Assembly (NCBI GenBank): GCA_934512135.1
Contig: CAKSWT010000012.1
Span: 1-64,000 of the forward strand
Source: an uncultured Oscillospiraceae bacterium
Lineage (GTDB): Bacteria; Bacillota; Clostridia; Oscillospirales; Oscillospiraceae
Length of the DNA stretch: 64,000 nucleotides
Reading direction: 5' to 3'
Of the stretch, positions 58,792 to 64,000 are shown piece after piece (the first letter of the stretch is position 1; every line of letters starts with the position of its first letter). The notes beneath the pieces were generated by a model. That model made no database searches, was not told the origin of the DNA, and was given only the letters and a program-made list of their open reading frames with translations. The position numbers were made by a program, and so were the translations under genes.

Positions 58792-59593
58792 TTCCGCTGC
58801 GTAGCGGAAATTAGGGGCCCCGGCAAAGCCGGTGGGTTTGCTGGGGAAAGGAGGAGCAAGGAAGCGGGCCGAGGGCGCCCGGCGGAAGCCCGAGGCAAAG
58901 CGGACTTTGCGACGACGCCCTCCGGGGGCCATACTTTCTGCTCGCACAGAAAGTATGGAGAAAGATGCGCCAAAGGGAGGGCCCTTTGGAATCCCCGCAA
59001 ATCTGGAGTGCGTCCTTCTGTGGTTTTTTACACCAAGAGGCTGCCTACCCGTGGCCGTCAAAAAACCTCCTGTTTTTTGCGGCCCGCTGGTTGTGCGGCG
59101 GTTTTCTTGTCCGATCTCTAGGAGACTTCTACCGTCGGACATTGGAGGTACGCACTACAGCGTTCGCCGCTGGGAGCAGAGCGAACCAGACGGCCCGGGC
59201 CCTCCGGGGGCCATACTTTCTGCTCGCACAGAAAGTATGGAGAAAGATGTGCCAAAGGGAGGGCCCTTTGGAATCCCCACAAATCTGGGGTGCCTGCTTC
59301 TGTGGTTTTCTACGTCAAGCAGTGCTTCTCCGAGACCGTAAAAAACCCTACTGGTTTTTTCGGTCCGCTGTTTGTGCGGCGGTTTTCTTGTCCGATCTCT
59401 AGGAGACTTCCAAGGTCGGACAATGGAAGTACAGCCTACAGCGTTCGCCGCTGGGAGCAGAGCGAACCAGACGGCGGCGGGGATGCACCACCAAAGGAGC
59501 GCACCACAGAAGGTCGCAGCCGTCCTTTGTGGGTTTACAAAGGGCCGTGCCCTTTGTTGGCTCTTTCCCCCATTTCTGTCCACACAGAAATGG
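58792..59593 (+). repeat. R-family large fold-back intergenic repeat, copy R2
   Basis: This non-coding block of about 800 bases lies between pnp (3' end) and mtaD (5' end). It opens with TTCCGCT/AGCGGAA and GCAAAG/CTTTGC. It then has two direct copies of a 282-base module, each carrying H1 (CCATACTTTCTG/CAGAAAGTATGG at 58929 and 59211), H2 (CCAAAGGG/CCCTTTGG), an AATCCCC-CAAATCTGG segment and a core ending in GTCCGATCTCTAGGAGACTTC-like text. It closes with H2 (ACAAAGGG/CCCTTTGT) and H1 (CCCCATTTCTGT/ACAGAAATGGGG, 59568-59595) in inverted order. Left and right ends share inverted GACGCCCTCCGGGGGCC. Confidence 0.85.
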
Positions 59594-59750
59594 GGCCCCC
59601 GGAGGGCGTCCTCCGCTACGCAGCAGAAAGTATGGCCGTCGGAGACACGTCCCCCGCTACGCAGCGGGAAAAATGGCCCCCGGAGGGCGTCCTCCGCTAC
59701 GCAGCGGGAAATATGGCCCCCGGAGGCGCCCCCGCTGGGCAGCGGAAAGG
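59594..59750 (+). repeat. Tandem 40-base repeat (four units) at the right end of R2
   Basis: Units begin at 59594, 59634, 59675 and 59715. Each reads GGCCCCCGGAGGGCGTC (with variants), then CCGCTACGCAGCGG, which is a small hairpin, then an A-rich spacer. The unit equals the R-family terminal sequence, so the end of the element seems to have been multiplied. Confidence 0.85.
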
Positions 59751-59752
59751 GT

Positions 59753-60580
59753 CTACATGGCCTCCACGCAGCCGCAAATCAGCCGGGAGAACCGCTCCTT
59801 GGCGGCGGCGGCGGCGTCCAGGACCTCCTGCTCGGAGAGGGTGGCGCCCTCCACCACCCCGGCGGCGGCATTGGACACCAGGGAGAAGCCCAGGACCTCC
59901 ATGCCGCAGTGAGCCGCGGCGATGACCTCCGGCACGGTGCTCATGCCCACCAGGTCCGCTCCCAGGGTGCGGATGGCCCGGATCTCTGCCGGGGTCTCGT
60001 AGGAGGGACCGGGGAAGTACATATAGACGCCCTCCACCAGGGAGATGCCCTGGTCCTGGGCGGTCCGGCGGGCGATGTCCTGGAGCCGGGGAGTGTAGAG
60101 ATGGGTGGAATCCGGGAAGCGGGTGCCGAATTCCGGGAGATTCCGGCCCCGCAGGGGGGAATCCATAAAGAACTTCATATGGTCGGTAATCAGGCAGATG
60201 TCTCCCACCTGGAAGGAGAGATTTACCCCGCCGGAGGCGTTGGTGATGACCAGCTTGTCACAGCCCAGCAGCCGCAGCACCCGCAGAGGGAAGCACACCT
60301 CCTCGAAGGTATAGCCCTCGTAGGCGTGGAGCCGGCCCTGCATCACCGCCACCGGCTTTCCCGCCAGGGTGCCGCACACCAGCTGGCCCTTGTGGCCCGG
60401 GGCGGTGGACTGGGAGAAGCCGGGCAAATCCCCGTAGGGGATAACCACCGGGTCCTGGGCCAGGTCCGCCAGGTCCCCCAGGCCGGAGCCCAGAATCATG
60501 GCGACCTCCGGCCGGAAATCCCCCAGATATGCCTTGGCCGCTTCGGCGGCCTTCTGATAGTCCGCATAGGTGTAACGCAT
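59753..60580 (-). CDS. Purine nucleoside phosphorylase
   Basis: This 275-residue trimeric-type PNP splits inosine or guanosine with phosphate. It has ILGSGLGDLAD, the signature VMQGRLHAYEGYTFEEVCFPLRVL (His in the active site), VTNASGGVN-like ITNASGGVN, the GPSYETPAEIRAIR loop and GMSTVPEVIAAAHCGMEVLG. Asn in VSNAAAG marks purine specificity. ATG 60580 is chosen because AAAGGA then has nine-base spacing; the in-frame ATG nine bases upstream touches it. It is downstream of the kinase gene by 28 bases. Confidence 0.93.
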   Translation of the reverse strand: MRYTYADYQKAAEAAKAYLGDFRPEVAMILGSGLGDLADLAQDPVVIPYGDLPGFSQSTAPGHKGQLVCGTLAGKPVAVMQGRLHAYEGYTFEEVCFPLRVLRLLGCDKLVITNASGGVNLSFQVGDICLITDHMKFFMDSPLRGRNLPEFGTRFPDSTHLYTPRLQDIARRTAQDQGISLVEGVYMYFPGPSYETPAEIRAIRTLGADLVGMSTVPEVIAAAHCGMEVLGFSLVSNAAAGVVEGATLSEQEVLDAAAAAKERFSRLICGCVEAM

Positions 60581-60608
60581 AGAACTCATTCCTTTCTGGT
60601 TGATGTGG

Positions 60609-61532
60609 TCAGGTGGTATGTCCAATGAACTCCCGGAGAATGGAATCCTCCGGAACATAGGCGGAGGAAAGGGACGGCACCGTGGGCACCATGGCCCGAA
60701 GGGCCTCTACGGCCTCCCGGCAGGGCACCTCCCCGGGGAGATTGGCCAGCAGCCGCCCCACATAGGGCAGCAGCACCGCAGGCTCATAGGCCAGGGTGGT
60801 GTCCACCCGGCAGTGGGCCGTCTCCCGGTAGGGGGTGACATATTGGCCCTCGCTGCTGACCACGTTGCCCCAAAGGGTCAGGGAGTATTCCACCGTGGCC
60901 CCCCGGAAGAGATAGTCCCGGACCAGCCGGCGGGTCAGCCGGAGAGACTGGGGGGAAAATGCCCGGTCCTCCCAGGCAAAGGTCCCCTCCGGGGAGACGT
61001 AGACCCGGCAGGCATCGGGATGGGCCAGGGTAAACCGGCGGTTCAGGGCGTGGATGCCCTCAAAGATAAACAGGTCCCCGGGGGCGGCATCCAGCCGCAG
61101 CAGCCGGTCCGGCAGCCGCCGGTGGGAGGGAAAGTCGTAGATGGGGACATAGATGCACTCCCCCGCCTCCAGCTGGGAGAAGTGCTCCTCCAGCAGGGGG
61201 GTGTCCATACAGTCCGGATTCTCCAAGTCCTCGCTGCCGTCGGGAAACCGGGGAAAGTCCGGGTCCGTCCAGGAGCGGAAGTAGTTGTCCATGGAGATCA
61301 GGTGGGCCCGGTGGCCCATGGCGATGAGCCGCTCCCGCAGCCGGATGGCGGTGGTGGTCTTTCCCGAGCCGGAGGGCCCGGCCAGCAGCACCACGGGGCT
61401 TTTGTTCCGGCGCAGCAGAATCTGCTCCGCCACGGCGGTCACCTGGTCCCGGTAGCGCTGCTCCCACCGGGCCACGGCGGTGGCGGGGGACTCCGCCAGC
61501 CGGGCGGCGACCTTTTGCAGGTCATAGGTCAT
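60609..61532 (-). CDS. Uridine kinase-like nucleoside kinase
   Basis: This 307-residue P-loop kinase has Walker A AGPSGSGKTT (about residues 51-60), ISMDNYFRSWTDPDFPRFPDG and FIFEGIHALN. These match the C-terminal domain of the uridine kinase-like proteins found in clostridia, without the N-terminal TGS-like domain. The natural substrate is uncertain (uridine, or a phosphoribulokinase-like sugar). Its ATG overlaps the hemZ stop (ATGA), so the genes are coupled, and pnp follows. Confidence 0.87.
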   Translation of the reverse strand: MTYDLQKVAARLAESPATAVARWEQRYRDQVTAVAEQILLRRNKSPVVLLAGPSGSGKTTTAIRLRERLIAMGHRAHLISMDNYFRSWTDPDFPRFPDGSEDLENPDCMDTPLLEEHFSQLEAGECIYVPIYDFPSHRRLPDRLLRLDAAPGDLFIFEGIHALNRRFTLAHPDACRVYVSPEGTFAWEDRAFSPQSLRLTRRLVRDYLFRGATVEYSLTLWGNVVSSEGQYVTPYRETAHCRVDTTLAYEPAVLLPYVGRLLANLPGEVPCREAVEALRAMVPTVPSLSSAYVPEDSILREFIGHTT

Positions 61533-62968
61533 AGGATCACCTCGCGTTTTTTCCGGGCGATGGCCTCAATGTCCCGGAGGTACTCCTGGGGGTACTTGGG
61601 ATTGCTGAGCCGGGTGATGGTTCCCCCGGAGACCCGCTTGGTCATGGCTCCGGCGCCCAGAGAGAGAATGGAGTGAAGCTCCTCCATCATATATATATTG
61701 TAGAGGTTCTCGTAGCCATGCCTGCACCAGCCCACATTTTCAAAGCTGCCGGTCATATATTTCTGCCGGTAGAGGTAGTAGGGGCCATAGCCGGCGGCCC
61801 GCAGGGCGGCGTTGCCCCAGGTGAGCATCTCCTCCACCCAAGGGGCCTGGGGCAGGGTGGCCCGCTTTTCATAGTACAGGGCCGCAGCCTTTTTCAGGGC
61901 CAGGGTGTGGACGGTGATGCTGGTGGGGGCGAGGGAAAGCACCTTCTCCAGGGTCCGGCGGAAGCCCTCCGGGGTGTCCCCGGGGAGCCCGGCAATCAGG
62001 TCCATATTGATGTCCCGGTGGCCGACGGCCAGGGCATCCTCATAGGCCCGGAGAATGTCGGCGCTGGTGTGGCTCCGGCCCATAATGGCAAGCACCCGGT
62101 CGTCCATGGTCTGGGGATTGATGCTGATCCGGGTGGCGCCGTGATCCCGGAGGATCTGGAGCTTTTTCCGGTCCAGGGTGTCCGGCCGTCCTGCCTCCAC
62201 GGTGAGCTCCAGACACTCGGACAGGTCCAGCTCCCGGCGGAGGGTGTCCAAAAGCCATTCCAGCTGGCGGGCGGACAGAGTGGTGGGGGTGCCGCCGCCG
62301 ATATAGAGGGTGCGGATGGGGTGGGGATTGGCCCGGAGATTTTCCCCGGCGGCCCGAATCTCCTGCTCCAGGGCGGAGAGGTAGGGGGCGATGAGATGCC
62401 GGGACTTCTCCGTGGCCGCAGAGACAAAGGAGCAGTAGACACACCGGGTGGGGCAGAAGGGAATCCCCACATACAGGGAGATGTCCCCGGGGGCCTGCCG
62501 CCGAAAGGCGTCTACGGTGGCCTCCGCCGCGTCCAGGCACAGGGCCCTTCGGGCGGGGGTGACGTAGTACACCTCCCGCAGCAGCCGGTCCGCACTGGCC
62601 CGGGTGCCTCCGGCGATGAGATGCCGGGACACCAGCTTGGTGGGCCGGACCCCGGAAAGGGCCCCCCAGGAGGGGGCCTCCGGCAGAAAGGGCAGGGCGG
62701 CCTTATAGTAGCTCTGCCGGAGAATCTGCCGCCGCAGGGCCTCGGTGGCCCCTTGGGTCCGGCACCGGGCAAAGCCCCGATGGGTGATCCCCTCCCGGGT
62801 GATGGCCGCAGAGGCGGTGGTGTACACAGGGCCTACGGACAGGGTGGATAGGGCGCCGTCCCCCCGGAAGGGGGCCTCGGTAAACTCCAGACGCTCCCCG
62901 GGAAACAGCACCAGCTGGATCTGCTCCATGGCATAGCGGCTGTCGTGGCCCACAAGACGGAGCTTCAT
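61529..62968 (-). CDS. hemZ: Coproporphyrinogen dehydrogenase-like radical SAM protein HemZ
   Basis: HemZ is a HemN-related radical SAM protein. The 479-residue protein has an N-terminal domain of about 155 residues unique to HemZ, then the [4Fe-4S] motif CPTRCVYC, TLYIGGGTPTTLS and the C-terminal HemN-like region. Although named for haem synthesis, HemZ function is not settled, and no haem genes are nearby. The start at 62968 overlaps the stop of the MBL gene (ATGA). The order dtd-MBL-hemZ is typical of clostridia. Confidence 0.93.
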   Translation of the reverse strand: MKLRLVGHDSRYAMEQIQLVLFPGERLEFTEAPFRGDGALSTLSVGPVYTTASAAITREGITHRGFARCRTQGATEALRRQILRQSYYKAALPFLPEAPSWGALSGVRPTKLVSRHLIAGGTRASADRLLREVYYVTPARRALCLDAAEATVDAFRRQAPGDISLYVGIPFCPTRCVYCSFVSAATEKSRHLIAPYLSALEQEIRAAGENLRANPHPIRTLYIGGGTPTTLSARQLEWLLDTLRRELDLSECLELTVEAGRPDTLDRKKLQILRDHGATRISINPQTMDDRVLAIMGRSHTSADILRAYEDALAVGHRDINMDLIAGLPGDTPEGFRRTLEKVLSLAPTSITVHTLALKKAAALYYEKRATLPQAPWVEEMLTWGNAALRAAGYGPYYLYRQKYMTGSFENVGWCRHGYENLYNIYMMEELHSILSLGAGAMTKRVSGGTITRLSNPKYPQEYLRDIEAIARKKREVIL

Positions 62969-63579
62969 GACAGTGCGCTCTGAATAAAGGGATTGGTGCG
63001 CCGCTCCCGGTCCAGGGTGGTGGAGCCGGTGTGGCCGGAGAGCACGGTGTAGTTCCCCGGCAGAAGGCTGAGCTTCCGGAGGGAGGCACACATGTCCTTC
63101 CAGCTGCCCCCGGGGAAGTCCGTCCGGCCGCAGGAGCCTTGGAACAGAGTATCTCCGGAGAACAGCACGTCCCCGGCAATCAGGCACACGGAGCCGGGGG
63201 TGTGGCCCGGGGTCTCCAGCACCCGGAAGGTGATGGAGTCCAGGGAGACGGTGTCTCCCTCCTTCCAGTCCCGGACCTCCTGGGGGTCCAGGGCCACGGC
63301 CTCGTGGAACACCGCCTCCAGGTGCAGGTCCTTGTGGGACATATAGACGAGAGGGGCGGCTCCGCAGGTCTCCTTTAGCTCCTGAACCCCGCCGATGTGG
63401 TCAAAATGGCCGTGGGTCAGGAGAATGTACCGCAGGGTCAGGCCCTGCTTCCGGAGGCAGTCGCTAAGATAGGCCCCGTCGTCGCCGGGGTCGATGACGG
63501 CGGCGTTTTTGGTGGCCTCGTCCCAGACGATATAGCAGTTGGTCATCAGGTCGCCTACCTGGTGGACTTCAATTTTCAT
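62965..63579 (-). CDS. MBL-fold metallo-hydrolase (glyoxalase II-like, YqgX type)
   Basis: This 204-residue hydrolase has the metal motif THGHFDHIGG, with further ligands in ETPGHTPGS, FSGDTLFQGSCGRTDFPGG and LSGHTGSTTLDRER. It resembles YqgX/GloB-like thioesterases. The true substrate is unknown; the constant position between dtd and hemZ suggests a housekeeping role. The start at 63579 has AGGAG upstream. S copy B separates it from dtd. Confidence 0.92.
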   Translation of the reverse strand: MKIEVHQVGDLMTNCYIVWDEATKNAAVIDPGDDGAYLSDCLRKQGLTLRYILLTHGHFDHIGGVQELKETCGAAPLVYMSHKDLHLEAVFHEAVALDPQEVRDWKEGDTVSLDSITFRVLETPGHTPGSVCLIAGDVLFSGDTLFQGSCGRTDFPGGSWKDMCASLRKLSLLPGNYTVLSGHTGSTTLDRERRTNPFIQSALS

Positions 63580-63656
63580 GGGAAGAACTCCTTTCAGTCT
63601 CGTTGGGTCCCGGAGGAACATGCCCGCCGGGAGAAATGAAGAAGGCATCACAGCTC

Positions 63657-63855
63657 AGTTTGTCAAAAAAACCTCGTAGAGTTTCGCCGCCGGAGCGGCG
63701 AAATAGGGTCAAATCATTTTCCGCCGGGGCGTGTACATGGCGGAAAATACATCTCGGCCTGAAAGTGTGGCTTTTGTGCGCCTAAAGCGCACAAAAATGC
63801 GCGCATCAGGCCGCAACCCCTTTGTCGGAAAAGCCTTCCGGCTTTTTCGACAGTC
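63657..63855 (+). repeat. S-family structured intergenic repeat, copy B (199 bp) with exact 9-bp flanking repeats
   Basis: This is a full copy, nearly identical to A, from AGTTTGTC to GACAGTC, with all four hairpins. It is bounded exactly by TCACAGCTC at 63648-63656 and again at 63856-63864. The right copy is the last codons of dtd (GAGCTGTGA on the minus strand), so the left copy looks like a target-site duplication. It lies inside the dtd-MBL-hemZ gene string. Confidence 0.93.
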
Positions 63856-64000
63856 TCACAGCTCCTTAGTGTCTACAATCAGGGTCACCGGGCCGTCGTT
63901 AACCGAGGCCACGGACATATGGGCCCCGAACACCCCATGCTGGGCCGGGAAGCCCAGAAGGGCGCACTGGGCGAGAAACCGCTCATAGAGGGCCTGGGCC
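63856..64000 (-). CDS. dtd: D-aminoacyl-tRNA deacylase (C-terminal part)
   Basis: Dtd removes D-amino acids mischarged on tRNA. Only the last 47 codons are in the window (end of protein ...YERFLAQCALLGFPAQHGVFGA). The family motif reads VNDGPVTLIVDT, which contains the conserved GPVT. The stop codon TGA at 63858-63856 lies inside the 9-bp repeat that flanks S copy B. The 5' part, and probably relA, lie beyond the right edge. Confidence 0.93.
   Translation of the reverse strand, partial: AQALYERFLAQCALLGFPAQHGVFGAHMSVASVNDGPVTLIVDTKEL

Noticed and set aside
58832..59925. Several short open frames inside R2 (plus and minus) that resemble each other between R1 and R2
   Set aside because: Their similarity reflects the repeated DNA. 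Frames shift between copies, start sites lack ribosome sites, and changes preserve hairpin pairing instead of codons.

Overview
The window is a GC-rich (roughly 60 %) segment of a Firmicutes chromosome, most likely a gut clostridium of the Oscillospiraceae type (Flavonifractor, Intestinimonas, Oscillibacter or Dysosmobacter relatives). This rests on Gram-positive gene order (glmU-prs-pth-mfd; hrcA-grpE-dnaK-dnaJ behind a CIRCE element; spoVB/yabM-mazG-hup; dtd-MBL-hemZ), strong AGGAGG ribosome sites with several TTG/GTG starts, lipoprotein signals, and genes for butyrate-type CoA transfer. The genus is inference. No rRNA, tRNA, CRISPR array, prophage or transposase gene was seen.

Layout. 1-3.7 kb: galactose-type ABC importer mglBAC (mglC cut by the window edge). 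3.9-10.2 kb: LCP cell-wall ligase, mobB coupled to a MocR/PdxR-type regulator, a divergent cation diffusion facilitator, and a VanW-domain wall protein. 10.3-16.7 kb: glmU-like/prs/pth/mfd. 16.9-21.7 kb: heat-shock operon under HrcA/CIRCE. 21.8-24.1 kb: an unknown membrane protein and NADP isocitrate dehydrogenase. 24.4-29.5 kb: a compact five-gene operon (alanine racemase, FemAB-like ligase, class I amidotransferase, transglutaminase-like protein, circularly permuted ATP-grasp) that looks like a peptide or cell-wall tailoring cluster. 29.7-39.9 kb: HtrA protease, BioY, a MarR-regulated heterodimeric ABC exporter, gapA, an atypical histidine kinase, and a hemolysin III homologue. 40.2-44.5 kb: pstSCAB-phoU, in which PstS is circularly permuted. 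44.5-49.3 kb: LysR regulator, orphan solute-binding lipoprotein and a beta-helix protein. 49.5-54.2 kb: MarR regulator, two tandem single-chain CoA-transferases and the two-subunit AtoDA-type CoA-transferase with its own promoter and high-expression codon use. 54.7-58.7 kb: hup, mazG, SpoVB-like flippase and an MTA/SAH deaminase. 59.8-64 kb: purine nucleoside phosphorylase, uridine-kinase-like protein, hemZ, an MBL-fold hydrolase and the end of dtd.

The most unusual material is non-coding. Two families of structured intergenic repeats recur. The S family (about 198 bp, four hairpins in series; full copies at 24177-24374, 54248-54445 and 63657-63855, and a fragment at 21778-21826) sits at gene 3' ends. 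One copy has exact 9-bp flanking direct repeats, and two copies are flanked by near-identical duplicated terminator hairpins. The R family (30981-31550 and 58792-59750) is a larger fold-back element with inverted arms, and its hairpins show compensatory base changes. Together with the circularly permuted PstS, these are the best candidates for undescribed biology here. Several proteins also keep their fold but lose a key residue: GlmU N-domain, MocR lysine, transglutaminase cysteine, histidine kinase phosphoacceptor.
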